64,000 nucleotides of DNA from Panonychus citri (GCF_014898815.1 NW_026515539.1:992001-1056000); one strand, 5' to 3'. Positions 1 through 11,185 are shown, counted from the first letter of the stretch. Notes: generated by a model from the letters alone, not told the origin. A program made the numbers and translations.

Positions 1-206
1 TCATTGTAATTGATCATAAATCAATTGCGATTTACGTGAGGGAATTTGCTCCAAGGGATATACAAATCTTGACACTGTTTGCAATATATTAATTGTTGGT
101 TAATTATTCTTCAAGCAATTTTAAATTTTTTAGCAATTTACACAAAAAAGTAACCAGTCAACACTATGATGATGTTGATCATCATCATCATGGTCATCAT
201 CAGGTA

Positions 207-233
207 TCTCTCTCTCTCTCTCTCTCTCTCTCT
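207..233. repeat. (TC)n microsatellite
   Basis: Uninterrupted TC dinucleotide run of about 27 bases. Confidence 0.9.
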
Positions 234-1785
234 AAGATCTTCCTTTAATGGGTCAATTGAATACATTCAATTCCAACGTTTTCCTGATATAGTTTCCTTG
301 TTTTCCTTATCTTCATTTATCTTCATTTATCTTCAATCATCCACATCAACCACCTCCACTTTTACCTGTAAAAATAAAAGTTAATTAATACAAAATCGTT
401 CAATTGTTATCCAATGTGAGGTAATTGCTAAATCAAAGAGCAGCTAAAACTAAAAAAAAATCTCACCAAAAGTTACTTGGGACTAGTAAACGATCAAAGA
501 TGGACACGTAGTAAGAAATTGATACAATTAAAACCGAAAATTAATAATAAAATTTAGCTAACGAAAAATTAACCATAATATTGATTGCAAATCGATATGA
601 AATGATGAACAATCATCGATTGCAAGTAGTCATAATGAGAGAGAAAAATCAAATGATCAACAATATAAACAAAGAGAAATCAATTGCATAGATATGTGCA
701 TATGAATTAGTTAATCATCATGCTCATAAATCTCATCATCATCAGATCTGAAAGCAAGAGGGAGAGATGGAGAGAGAGAGAGGAAAGTACAGGTAAATAC
801 AGAAAAAAGAGAAAAAAACCTTGACTTTTTTCTTGTATTTCTAAAGTTAACGAAGTAATTAAAACTAACTAACATACATTAACTAAAAAATAATAAAGAC
901 ACACAGAAGGCTTAAAAATCATTACGTTCAAATGTACGCACGTTCATTTACCTGGATTTTGACAAACTGCTGTGAGATGAAGATGAGATAAGATTGGAAA
1001 TGATGAAGAAAAAAACATTACCTTTAATACAAAGTTACAAAAGTTGTTTGTTGTTCCTTTGCTCAACCAACATTATCCTCTTGCTGGTTCCCGCTCCTCC
1101 TTCATGGTTTACCTGGTGTAGGTAACAGGGTTTGTATCCAACGGGATATTTGCATTGATAATCATCATCGTCATGTTGATAAATGATAATTATCATGGTG
1201 AAGGTGAGAGTTGATTATTGTACACACTAATCATATGAACATCATGTTAATCACGTATCATTGGTAATTGTTTACCAATGAGACACCATACGTAAGGAGA
1301 CTAATCAAATGAGACGATAATTGTTGGTAAACATCAAATTGTGGCCATTATTTTATCATATTTAAGGTTAGTCTTTGGCTTTTTTTTACTTTGATCCTGT
1401 TACCATCTACACATCATCATCTTCTTGCTCCCGTTTTAATTATATATTATCATGTCTAAAGTTAATTGGGAAAGAAAAAAATAATTAGCTGATTGTTAAA
1501 CAATAATGATCAACAAACACACCAAGATGTTGATCTTATGTTTACATGTTGTTGTTGTTGTTTGTGTGATATTATGAAGGATCATTGTAGTAGATTTGAA
1601 TAGCTCATTTTTGATGATGTTTGTTTGTTTGTTGATTGAAATGATGAAATATTTGAATGAAAAAAGGTTGGGCCTCATTTGGATTCCGTTTAAAGCTTTA
1701 CGGTTTTTTATGTTGTGTTTACATGGTAAAGCTGAACAGGTCACTATGGCTTGGGAATTGTTGTGAGAGAGGAAACGATAGAGAG

Positions 1786-1789
<4 letters not shown>

Positions 1790-1838
<49 letters not shown>
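1790..1838. repeat. (GA)n microsatellite
   Basis: Uninterrupted GA run of about 49 bases, preceded by imperfect GA-rich sequence. Confidence 0.9.
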
Positions 1839-1839
<1 letters not shown>

Positions 1840-3106
1840 ATGTGAGCTGAGCTCAAGTGAGAGTGAGAGTATAAGAGGAACCGTAGTTTGTCCTTGGAAT
1901 CTTGAAGATATTCTTAAACTTCAGTTCTTTTTTTCCACCTCAAGGTTAACTGGGAACAAAGGCTTTTCCCGCCGAATTCATTTGAAAGCCTTGAAATGTT
2001 TCTCTTTTTCTCTTTAAAGATTTTCTGTGAAAGATGAAGAAGAGAAAAAGAATCAGTCAGATTTCACTGTGAGAATTAATTGAATGATGATGTTCCCTCT
2101 CTCACTCTCTCTCCATCATCTTGCTTCAAGTTGCATGAAACTTTCATCATCATGTTAATCTTTCTCATTTTCTTTGTTTTCTTTCTCTTCTTATTTTCTT
2201 TTCTTGAATGAGTTCTCCTGTATTTATTGTATTTTACCATGAAAATGTTGATATTGTAGTTGATGATGATAATGATGATGGTTCAGATACTTTCTCTCAC
2301 CAAATCAGATCAAGGTAATCACAGTTTGATTAAGATTGAATTATTTCAAGTGTATCATAACATTAGTGATATATTGAATCAAATCAATTCTCTTGGTGGA
2401 AAAACTTTCTCCTTCTCTCCACAATTAACACGATAAACATGGAGAAACCTTTTTTGCTCCTATTAACCTAGAAAAAGAAAGAAAGAAAAAAAAAGTTATA
2501 AATGTCAAATTTTACGTTATAATGAATCGTAAATTATATCATCAAATATCAATTAATGATTAATTGATATCAGATAATATAAAAGTAAATATTGAGTTAA
2601 TTAATTGATCAATGGGATATTCAATTAATCGCATGCCAGTTGATTAGATTGACTAATTGTAATCTGTACATTTCTGGTTTAACCAAAATGTTTAATTCAA
2701 TTTCAAGTTAATAGTAACATCGCCTCTAAAACCAGTAATGTCAGTTTGACTTGTCAAGTTATAAATTGTATTATTACTTGAGATTAGATGATGAGCTTAA
2801 AGTGTAATAATTATTTAAATACCAATCAAGATATTTTATCAACTGTTTGTTTCATGTTGACATTTGGGTTAACTACATAAGAGAGAAAGAGAGAGAGAGA
2901 TGAGGATGAGGATGACAAAATGAGAAGTGAATTAAGCTCAACGCGAAGTGAGATGAGAAAAGTTCATTAAACTTAATGTCCCTTGTCTTTTTTTCTCATC
3001 ATCCTCATCAACATTTTCCTGCTCTTTCATTTTCTCTGTCTTTTTCCTCTAACACACATTGGCCTAAGATCAGAGATTTTGGCAAGTTTTCCTTTCTTTT
3101 CTTTCT

Positions 3107-3109
<3 letters not shown>

Positions 3110-3147
<38 letters not shown>
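3110..3147. repeat. (TC)n microsatellite
   Basis: Uninterrupted TC run of about 38 bases inside a longer pyrimidine-rich stretch. Confidence 0.9.
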
Positions 3148-3149
<2 letters not shown>

Positions 3150-4892
3150 GATCTTCTTTTTCATCCTTACAGGATAAGTACAGTTACATGAAGAAAAAGT
3201 GAGAAAAAGAAGAAAAGATTAACATGACGAAACAATCTCTCAATGAAATAATTCGTCTGTTGGAGTGATGATGATATCGGTGAGAATCACATAGACAGAG
3301 ACAGAGTGAGAGAGAGAAAGAGAAGAGAGGAGAGAAGAGAGAAGAAGATGTAAAACAAAAGGCTCCAGAACACAGAGACTTGAAAAGTATGCAAGAAGTC
3401 AAAGTAACCTTTCCAATCTGAGTACATGTAATATTCAACTAATCTTGCAACTTCTATGTTTTTCGTCATCATCATTTCCATCTTCATCTTCATCTTCATC
3501 TTATCTCTCTTTCTGTATCATAAAATTTGAAATTTCTTTTCTCTCCTATTTTTTTTTCTCCAAATTACTATTTATATCTGCTCCATGCAATAGAATAGAT
3601 AAGTTATCACATTTATCTGATATCAGTTTTGTTTCTTTCTTGTTGTATTTCCATCATCTTCCTCTTCGGGTGACAAGTTGATCATAATAGGTTGAAATTA
3701 TCATGAAAGAAGATCAAACCAACAAGAAGATTGTCAAACAAACTAAATTTTCAGGGTCGAGAGAAATTACGACGTCTATTGAATCAGCATTGAGATTGAA
3801 TATCGAGAAGATGATGATAAAAACATGATTATACCTCCAAAGGCTGTAACAGAAAAAGACAGAGAAATTGAAAGATTCTGAAAATGCCAAGGTAAAAAAA
3901 AGAATCATGTTAGCTAATTACCCAAAAATAAACTGTAGGTTCACAAGTTTCCAAATTCAAGTGATACATGTAATATACTTTGTCATCATCCTTAAGTGTG
4001 GTTGATATGAGAGAGGGAGAGCCTTTTATTCACATATGATGATAAAAAATTGAAAGTCTGATAAATATTATCCAATAATTTTTGACAGTTTGTGAATGTG
4101 ACTTGTGACTTTCACCATCTTCTCCACCTCAACCCTCACCCTCCTTCTTAACTGTTAACTGCTGAATCAATTGTCAATCTAGTTTCGCCTACTGTCTGTT
4201 TACAAGAATTCATATTGAAGAGAGAGAGAGAGAAAGAGGGATACAGATGAAAGATGATGAAGTGTTTGTTGATGTTGAAGACGAGATGATGACGATTATG
4301 TCTGTGTGGTAGATGATTATTGTTGTTTTGGGATCAATCAGAATTTTCTTTCGCCACGTCTGAGGTCTTTCCATTTTCCTGATACACGCATTTCTATGTC
4401 ACAGAGCGGCAGATAATCCTCCAGTGGAAAGTATAAAACCAACAGAGATATGTAACTTATGAAGAGTATCACTTGAAGTAGTAAACATAATTGCCTCCTC
4501 CTTGTCTTCCAATTTTGCTCCTTCTCTTTACTTTTGGCTTTGTCTTTTCCCTCTCTTTTTGCTAAGTTATTTAAACTCATTTCCTAGATGATCTATTGCC
4601 TCATGACCTTTACCAAAGTGCATATTTCACCGTAAAACCATAGTCATCAAACCGTCAACCACAGAGAGACATACATTTTCTGTCTAACTGTCGAAATATT
4701 CTGGTAAAATGATAATTTCAATACATCTCAGGCAAATATTATAATAAGACAGAAAGAGAGATGGGTAAAAGTTAGAGAAGTAAACAAAGTTTCAGTGCAA
4801 CTTGTTTTTACCTCCAAAAATATTATCATAAGATATTGACAAATGAAACAATTCAAGGGGAGATTAGATATCGCATGTTTGTTTGTTAACTG

Positions 4893-4939
4893 TGATGATG
4901 ATGATGATGATGATGATGATGGCGGTGGTGGTGGTGGTA
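4893..4939. repeat. compound (TGA)n-(GGT)n microsatellite
   Basis: About nine TGA units pass directly into GGT units. This is a compound trinucleotide repeat without coding context. Confidence 0.85.
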
Positions 4940-7039
4940 GAGAAAGTTTCAAGTAATTGTGATTTGAAGCATTTAAACTAATACACCATAAGAAGATGAT
5001 AAGGTTGACGATGATTGTCTAACATGGTAACTTTTTCCATTCCCTCATTTTCTTCTTTGTCACTTGTAACTTTAACAAAATAATTTCTTGGCTTTAAATC
5101 CTTCTCTTTAATCCTCTCTTTCTTTTCCTTTCTCTGTAGTTTGTTTTTTCTTCATCTCCTTGCATCATCTTCAGAATATTTTATTGCTGAATAAGTCGCT
5201 TGTTTCCTTTGTTGTTGTACCAAAAAAAGAAAAAGAAACCCAGAATTTCAAAAAACTTTACTTTCCAATGATGATGAGCCAACCAACACACAAACACACA
5301 CACACTTCATTGTTTGATGTTTATTTGTTTTTCAATTAATGTACATCCTGTAAATAAATAATATTTGGGTAGAGGGAGAGAGAAAGAGAGTCAGTGAGTG
5401 AGAGAGATTTATAATTATTGAGTAATTTCTAAGAGTAAGCACTGGGAAAATTACTTCACTATTATTGGTACAGACAGACAACCAAAAGACTTTGGTTAAT
5501 GATATTATCAAAATGATAAAATAAAAAAAATCACGGGTTAATTAAGGGCTTAATCAGGTTAGTCAGGTGAGACTTTGATCATCGTAATAATGAAACAATA
5601 ACCATTACCTGAATACTTTCATGATGATTATTCATTAAAGGGAATGGTAACCGTGAAAAGAAAAGGCGAAGGCATCATCATCATCATCATCATCTTAATT
5701 ATGATCATCTAGAACACCCACAACATTGTGTCAAGAAAGAAAATGTTGCTTGTTGGACAATCTCTAAAAAAATGAAGGGAAAAGAAAAGAAAAACGATTA
5801 ATAGAAGATCAATTTTGTTCGAAGACCGTCATTATTATATTATTATTAAATTATCATCATCTGTTGATCCATTTATCTTATTCCAATTACACATTGTATC
5901 ATCTCTCTTACCACCAATTGTGTCTGCACTTTTAAACTTTTTCCCTTTTTGTTGTAAAATTTGTATTGTCTAACAAGGATTATAATAAATCCTGCTGGGT
6001 TTTCAAGAGGAGAAACAAAGTAAAAAAAGAGACTAACCAATTATAAATCTCTGTATCAAAAACTGACCACCAAGGACTGTAATCATCATCATCATTATCA
6101 CCATAATCGTTGTTGTTAATTAGGGAGATAGTTGAACATGCCAAACTTTCATCATGTACATTTGATTGTTGAAAGAAAGAATAAAAGGTTAACCATCTAA
6201 TAAGAGACAGAAGAGTAAAATTAGAAAAGAGATTATTTAAGGTAATGATTATGTAAACATGAGCGAGAAACAAAACGAAAAAAAAAGGTACCAAAGAGAA
6301 GCCATTTTGTTTTTCTCCATCAAATCAACGTAACTTTTCACGGACAGAAAACAAAACAGTAACAACCTACTTTGGATAGTAAGAGTAATTTCCTAGTAGC
6401 TAAAAACAAACCTCAACAAATGGCTCTAAAAATGAGATGATAAATGGATGTTATTTAACAGGAAATTTAACACCTTGCAATTAATCACATTGTCCAGTTT
6501 TAATCTTTCTCTTCTCAAACTGTGAAAGTCTGTGTTAGAGTAAAAAAGGCAAGCTGTAAAACAAGGAGAAGATAAAAAAGAGGAGAATAAAGTTAGAGAG
6601 AGAAATTAAAATTAATATAAATGTTAATCATTTCAATTAATAATAAAAATAATTGAAGAGGCAACTACCTGTCAGAATGTAATATGTGAATTGCAAATGT
6701 CTGCATATGTTGGCGGGAAAGAAACTTGGCTCTTAAATATTCAATTCTTGTTAAAAGGGAGAGAGAAAGAAAGAGAGAGAGAGAAAGGTAAACAAACGAA
6801 CCAAGGTTATCCAATTAGAGAATTTAAAACTTACTTTATTTTTATTCTTTCTTCCAATTCTTGGTAGCCCCAATTTCGTATTGTCAAGATTAACTGGATT
6901 AACGTGGAATTTGTTTTTCTTTATAGAAGAGATTAAAATTTGAGAGAGAAAGAGACAATTTAATTGAAAGAGTTTAAAGAAAATGGGTTCGCTTTTTTTT
7001 AAGAGAATTTTTTTTATTTTCTATTCTACGAACTACTTA

Positions 7040-7052
7040 CGCCATCTATTGG
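7040..7052 (-). promoter_or_regulatory. CTCF-like site 1
   Basis: The minus strand reads CCAATAGATGGCG, which fits the CTCF core CCANYAGRKGGCR at all but one position. It lies 50 bp outside the left end of the Polinton. It shares a 12-mer with three of the five other sites in the window. Binding is inferred from the motif only. Confidence 0.4.
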
Positions 7053-7096
7053 ACTTTTTCTTTTTCTTTTTCTTTTTCAAGTTTATTCTTTTGTCA

Positions 7097-7102
7097 TTTA
7101 AT
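7097..7102. repeat. target site duplication, left copy
   Basis: TTTAAT directly abuts the left terminal repeat. The same six bases abut the right end at 25824-25829. A 6-bp duplication is the established signature of Polinton integration. Confidence 0.93.
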
Positions 7103-7223
7103 AGTAGTTAAAAAATGGAGGCTCTGGCACAGAAAGAGAAGAAAGAGAAGAAAGAGAAAAAGAAAGAGAATGAGAAAGAGAAAATAAAAAGAAAGAGAAA
7201 AGAAAGAGAAAAAGAAAGAGAAC
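7103..7223 (+). repeat. left terminal inverted repeat
   Basis: 121 bp starting AGTAGTTAAAAAATGGAGG and continuing as purine-rich (GAAA/GAGAA) sequence. Read base by base, it is identical to the reverse complement of 25703-25823; identity ends after 7223. In Polintons the TIR is the protein-primed replication terminus and the integrase substrate. Confidence 0.96.
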
Positions 7224-7293
7224 CAAAACCAGAACCAGAACCCGAACCCGAACAAAAGTTCACCAGAACAATTTAAAGTTTAAAACTTTATTA

Positions 7294-8604
7294 TTAAAGT
7301 TTAATCTTTTGTTCAATTTTGTCGACAAAGTCGACAAAATTTTCAATAAACTTTCTGGCCTCAGCCAGATGAATTTTCAATTTTAAAATTTCATCCTCAT
7401 CAATTGATGAAAGTGATGGCGATGATTCTGATGATGTAGAAGAAGATGAAGATGAACAAGATGGAGAAGAAGAAGAAGATGAAAGTGATGGTGATGATTG
7501 TGATGGTGGAGAAGAAGATGTTGAAAGTAATGGTGATGATCTCGGTGATGATCTCGGTGATGGTCTCGGTGATGATCTCGGTGATGATCTCGGTGATGAT
7601 CTTGATGGTGATGAAAATGAGGATGGAGAAGAAGATGAAGACGAAGAAAACGATGAAGATGATTTAGATGGTGATGAGGAAGATTCTGATGATGATGAAT
7701 TAGAAGAAGATGAAGAAGAAGAAAACGATGAAGGTGATGATTGTGAAGACGATGAAGAAGAAGATGATGATTTTGATGGTGATGATCTCGGTGATGATCT
7801 CGGTGATGATCTCGGTGATGATCTCGGTGATGATCTCGGTGATGATCTCGGTGATGATCTCGGTGATGAAAGTGAAGATGGAGAAGAAGAAGAAGACAAA
7901 GAAAGAGATGAAGATGATTCAGATGGTGATGATGAGGATGAACCAGAAAAAGATGAAGATGAAGAAAACGATGATGTTGATGAAAATGAAGATGGAGATA
8001 AAGATGAAGATGATTCAGATGGTGATGACGAAGATCTAGATGAAGATGAAGATGGAGAAAACGATGGTGATGGTGAAAATGAAGAAGATGTTGACGATTC
8101 TGATGATGTTGAAGAAGATGAAGATGATGAATTTGATGATGCTGATGATTTAGATGATGGAGAGAAAGATGCAGGTGATTTAGATGATGACGATGAGGAT
8201 AAAAGTTTTTTATTTTCATCCAACAGGATGAAAATTTCATCCAAATCACTGGATGAAGGCTCGAAATCCATGAGATTTCGAGCCTCTTCACAAAATTGAT
8301 CATCAAAAAGATGATTGAAATCGTCAGGGACGAACGGCGGTGATGATGGTGGTGAAATGGGCTCAACTATGAGCCCATTGAGATTAACTTGGGGAACTTG
8401 AGGAACTTGGGGAACTTGGGGAACGGGTAGATCATCAAGATCAAGTCGAGGGAGGGAAACAATTAACTTTTTATTAATTTTAAATTTCGTCCTCAAAGCT
8501 TTTTCTAAAGCTCTCTCTCTCTTTCTTTCTCTCTCTAACTTTAAAATTAATCTAAAATTTTTCCCTCCCGTATCTTTTTTCTCCTCTCGCATCGCTCGAC
8601 CCAT
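7294..8604 (-). CDS. Ser-rich protein with SSPR repeat arrays
   Basis: About 436 aa starting from the ATG at 8604; the frame is open slightly further upstream. The basic N-terminus (ERERKRERALEKALR) is followed by a VPQ repeat, a Pro/Asp segment, and then some 280 residues that are mostly serine. Within this lie two arrays of the four-residue unit SSPR, coded by 12-bp tandem repeats. The last 35 residues lose the bias and look helical (LKIHLAEARKFIENF). A TATAAATAG box lies 44 nt upstream of the ATG. I do not recognise a family. Clustered SP and RS dipeptides suggest heavy phosphorylation or nucleic-acid binding, but that is inference. The other long frame across this region merely translates the repeat and was not chosen. 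Confidence 0.6.
   Translation of the reverse strand: MGRAMREEKKDTGGKNFRLILKLERERKRERALEKALRTKFKINKKLIVSLPRLDLDDLPVPQVPQVPQVPQVNLNGLIVEPISPPSSPPFVPDDFNHLFDDQFCEEARNLMDFEPSSSDLDEIFILLDENKKLLSSSSSSKSPASFSPSSKSSASSNSSSSSSSTSSESSTSSSFSPSPSFSPSSSSSRSSSSPSESSSSLSPSSFSSTSSFSSSSSFSGSSSSSPSESSSSLSLSSSSSPSSLSSPRSSPRSSPRSSPRSSPRSSPRSSPRSSPSKSSSSSSSSSQSSPSSFSSSSSSSNSSSSESSSSPSKSSSSFSSSSSSSPSSFSSPSRSSPRSSPRSSPRPSPRSSPRSSPLLSTSSSPPSQSSPSLSSSSSSPSCSSSSSSTSSESSPSLSSIDEDEILKLKIHLAEARKFIENFVDFVDKIEQKIKL
7532..7603. repeat. 12-bp tandem repeat, array A
   Basis: Six units of GGTGATGATCTC, two of them with one substitution. On the minus strand they code the SSPR repeats of the Ser-rich protein. Confidence 0.9.
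7778..7861. repeat. 12-bp tandem repeat, array B
   Basis: Seven perfect units of GGTGATGATCTC, the same unit as array A about 175 bp away. The absence of variation suggests recent expansion or gene conversion. Confidence 0.92.
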
Positions 8605-8639
8605 TCTCACATCTAATGCACTTTGAACATTGCCCTTTG

Positions 8640-8648
8640 CTATTTATA
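8640..8648 (-). promoter_or_regulatory. TATA box of the Ser-rich gene
   Basis: The minus strand reads TATAAATAG, a textbook TATA box, 44 nt before the ATG at 8604. Confidence 0.6.
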
Positions 8649-9452
8649 CCCAAATTGAACATTACCCAAGTGACCTAACGAAATTCCTATTTGCCCATGA
8701 GAATTTATTTTTGACCTCAAGTTATTATTCATCTTGACAGTTTGACCCAATTTCAAGTAATTTAAATTGCCTTTGACCCTAGATTTAATTGTTAGCGCGA
8801 ATTTAATTTTCTCACGAGGTCAAAACGTCAATGTAATTGATGATTTTGTTTACGAACAAAGTTCGTGACCGGACAATAACCTTTTTCTATTGAATGCTAT
8901 GGGAATAAACTATATTTAATATATCTATGTATCAATAGTGCATCTATATTAGTTAATTGTGACCTTAATTGTTGATTCTTCCCATAGACATATAGCGCCA
9001 TCTATTGTATGGGAAATATACTAAAATGGTAAAAGTTTGTCAAGCCCCTGAGTTGAAGTTTATGGACAGCCTAGTGACCCCTATCGACGGCTGATGTAAC
9101 TAAAAATCGAAAATTTTATCAAAGTGGCTTTAACATGTATTGGACCTATTTTTAATGCTTTCTATGTATATTTGATGGTTTTCAAAGGTTAAAAATTGTT
9201 TCGCATGGATAGAATACCCATATTATCATCATTATGAACCAAATAAATGGATAGAATGTAATTAATGGTTACCAAAATGCATTTTATTGATTGAATAAGT
9301 TTAAAAAGTTATAATGATTGTGATAATACATACAGTTGCTTATCACAAAAAGAGATAAATTGAGAAAAAAGTTTATAATAAATGATTAGAGCGTAACATC
9401 ATCAAGATTATGATTGATAAATAAGTGATGTGTTAGCTTACAAAGAAATTGA
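8649..9452. other. non-coding stretch inside the Polinton
   Basis: About 800 bp between two minus-strand genes with no supported frame. It contains one CTCF-like site (8996-9007). The rest is AT-rich and unremarkable by eye. Confidence 0.55.
8996..9007 (-). promoter_or_regulatory. CTCF-like site 2, inside the Polinton
   Basis: The minus strand reads CAATAGATGGCG followed by C, as in the host sites at 7040, 29394 and 54294. It is in non-coding Polinton DNA. It may be an insulator-type site acquired from the host or a regulatory site of the element. Motif evidence only. Confidence 0.35.
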
Positions 9453-10211
9453 TTAAATGAAAACCTTGATGATAACATAGTCGATGACCTCGGTAATTCG
9501 AGCTTGCATTTCATCATCGACTTTAACTCCGTAGATGTCACCAAGTTTAGCCGGTTCGTACGGATTGTTGAATGATGGAATATTGAAATAACCAATCAAT
9601 CCAGTGTAGATCCAATACATTTTACGGAGATCGGCTTTCGTAAAGTCTCCGTTATTGTCCTCGAGGTCCTTAATGTAGACCATCACTGCCTTTTGGACTT
9701 TTTTAACAAATTCATCAATTTGGCCAGGTTTACCTTCTCCAAGTTTGATGATTGTTTCCATTATGAATCGAATTGATGGGATGATTCGATAAAGCCCAGC
9801 AACCACTGTTATCGGGAGGTTGAGAATAGTTTTTTTATCACTCTTTTGTCGAGTGAACTCATATTTACCATTTTTCGGTTTACCAGTGAGTCGTAAACCA
9901 GTAGCTTTGAATTTCGGTAGAGGTTCCGTGTAGTTGAGATTTTGTTCAATATGGACAATCTCTTGATAACCAAGTACCAAACCTTTACCAGCGCCATAAA
10001 CAGAATATCCATCACGGATATTGACAAAGAGAATATCATCTTTTTCCGCTTTTCCATTAGTTAGAGCACAATGATATTTATGAAAAGGTGATAACTTGAT
10101 GGAGAAAAGTTCGTTAAAGTCAACACGTTTACGTTTTTTAACTTCCATTTCAGAGTCTGAACCTGAAGTATCATTGTCGACTTGACGTTTACCAGATTTA
10201 TATGAAGCCAT
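9453..10211 (-). CDS. Polinton protein of unknown function (about 252 aa)
   Basis: Starts at the ATG at 10211 (MASYKSGKRQV). Residues 1-35 are charged and include a basic cluster (KKRKR) that could be a nuclear localisation signal. The rest reads like a folded globular domain of mixed beta and alpha character, without transmembrane segments. I do not recognise the family. It is one of several early-type, non-structural genes at the left end, transcribed away from the TBP-like gene. The shared 260-bp upstream region carries a TATATAA box at 10344-10350 on this strand. Confidence 0.65.
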   Translation of the reverse strand: MASYKSGKRQVDNDTSGSDSEMEVKKRKRVDFNELFSIKLSPFHKYHCALTNGKAEKDDILFVNIRDGYSVYGAGKGLVLGYQEIVHIEQNLNYTEPLPKFKATGLRLTGKPKNGKYEFTRQKSDKKTILNLPITVVAGLYRIIPSIRFIMETIIKLGEGKPGQIDEFVKKVQKAVMVYIKDLEDNNGDFTKADLRKMYWIYTGLIGYFNIPSFNNPYEPAKLGDIYGVKVDDEMQARITEVIDYVIIKVFI

Positions 10212-10343
10212 TTTCACTGTTGAAAATAATAGTTAAGAATGGTTAGTGTTGGGAAAAAACTGTATAACACAAGAGTAACTGTTCCACAAGTTTAGAGTTT
10301 GAAGAGAACTTTGAGACTGAACAAAACAACGAAATGTTTCTTC

Positions 10344-10350
10344 TTATATA
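10344..10350 (-). promoter_or_regulatory. TATA-like box in the divergent intergenic region
   Basis: The minus strand reads TATATAA, 139 nt upstream of the ATG at 10211. This is further than for other genes of the element, so the leader would be longer. Confidence 0.35.
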
Positions 10351-10453
10351 GTCACTCCGACTTAAGCGACCCCTAGAATTTTCGGGAGCTCAAGTTGAGA
10401 GAGTAAGTAAGATCCTATCAACACCAAGATGAGAGTGAGAAGGAGGAGGACTG

Positions 10454-10460
10454 TATAAAA
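10454..10460 (+). promoter_or_regulatory. TATA box before the TBP-like gene
   Basis: TATAAAA lies only 25 nt before the ATG at 10479. A conventional start 25-30 nt downstream would leave almost no leader, so either the leader is minimal or another start is used. Confidence 0.4.
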
Positions 10461-10478
10461 CATCAGTTGTTATTCAAC

Positions 10479-10943
10479 ATGAGGATCGTAAACATTGTAG
10501 TTTCATATGAAGCGTCAATAAAACTTGACCCAACAAAGTACCCTGATTATAATCCAAAACGATTTAGTGGAGCGATCGTTAAATATTCTGGTGGTAAAGC
10601 TTTGGTTTTTTCAAGTAAAAAATTCACAGTAACTGGAACAACAAGTTTAAAAGAGTCCAAGAAAATAGCTGATGATATTGTTGGTGAAGGAAAAATTATC
10701 AAGAGAAAAATTTTAAATATAACAGGATCAAGTACAATTGGATTTGATTTTGACTTTAACAAGATTTTTTACAATAAACGTTTCTCCTGGGAACCAGAAC
10801 TATTTCCAGGTATATATTGGAGAAAAAGTGGAAAAGGACCAATTGTGATATTTTTCAGGTCGAAAAAAGTTATAATCACTGGTGTTAAAAAGATCAAGGA
10901 TCTTGACGCTTTATACAAAGATTTTTTAGACGATTTAAAATGA
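10479..10943 (+). CDS. TATA-binding protein (TBP) homologue encoded by the Polinton
   Basis: About 154 aa from the ATG at 10479. Both halves of the TBP saddle are visible. Repeat 1 (about residues 1-70) has NPKRFSGAIVKY and ALVFSSKKFTVTG. Repeat 2 (about 75-154) has WEPELFPGIYWRK and IVIFFRSKKVIITG. These match the conserved TBP blocks NPKRF, L-F-SGK-V-TG and EPELFPG. A Phe stands at each of the four places where TBP inserts Phe into DNA. The protein is shorter than the ~180-residue core of cellular TBP and has no N-terminal extension. TBP recognises TATA boxes to start transcription; a virus-like copy may direct polymerase to the element's own TATATAAAG promoters. The stop overlaps the ATG of the next gene (ATGA). 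Confidence 0.9.
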   Translation: MRIVNIVVSYEASIKLDPTKYPDYNPKRFSGAIVKYSGGKALVFSSKKFTVTGTTSLKESKKIADDIVGEGKIIKRKILNITGSSTIGFDFDFNKIFYNKRFSWEPELFPGIYWRKSGKGPIVIFFRSKKVIITGVKKIKDLDALYKDFLDDLK

Positions 10944-11185
10944 AAGTGATTAAACATCCAAATCGTGAAGAGTTTGTTTTTGTAAGAGTAAACGAAACAT
11001 TTGGAGATTTTCGTAATACTTTGAGAAATGTTTTAAGAAAATGTGTAACCAATTTTATAATAATTCATTTGGAAAATTTTGATCAGAATATAATGTACCA
11101 TCTCAAATGTAAGAGTGATCAATTTAAAAGAAATTTTGTAACTGTTAAATTTCTTATTGTTCCAATAAACTTTTTTACAATTTAA
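10940..11185 (+). CDS. small unknown protein downstream of TBP-like gene
   Basis: 81 aa. Its ATG overlaps the TGA of the TBP-like gene (ATGA), so both are probably on one transcript. No signal peptide is evident. The sequence alternates charged and hydrophobic residues like a small alpha/beta protein. It ends by overlapping the stop of the opposing dUTPase gene by 3 bp. I do not recognise it. Confidence 0.5.
   Translation: MKVIKHPNREEFVFVRVNETFGDFRNTLRNVLRKCVTNFIIIHLENFDQNIMYHLKCKSDQFKRNFVTVKFLIVPINFFTI

Larger units (their letters stand above)
1..7096. other. non-coding host DNA with microsatellites
   Basis: No open frame here looks like a gene. The few frames of 60-100 codons are low-complexity or hydrophobic translations of TC, GA, TGA or T-rich tracts. 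The stretch is probably intergenic or intronic. It holds GA/TC and TGA microsatellites and, near its right end, one CTCF-like site at 7040-7052. The Polinton target duplication follows at 7097. Confidence 0.6.

Noticed and set aside
4338..4580. 80-codon minus-strand frame with a hydrophobic segment
   Set aside because: Isolated, no neighbouring exon or promoter, and of a length expected by chance in this region.
5980..6294. 104-codon minus-strand hydrophobic frame
   Set aside because: Composition follows T-rich and TGA-repeat DNA; no motif, no splice context.
7446..8039. Met/Lys/Val-rich plus-strand frames
   Set aside because: Antisense translations of the 12-bp repeats, without any non-repetitive sequence.
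7383..8366. 327-codon His/Leu-rich minus-strand frame over the Ser-rich gene
   Set aside because: It is the repeat region read in another phase (HHRD repeats). The chosen frame is longer, has non-repetitive ends, and a TATA box in place.
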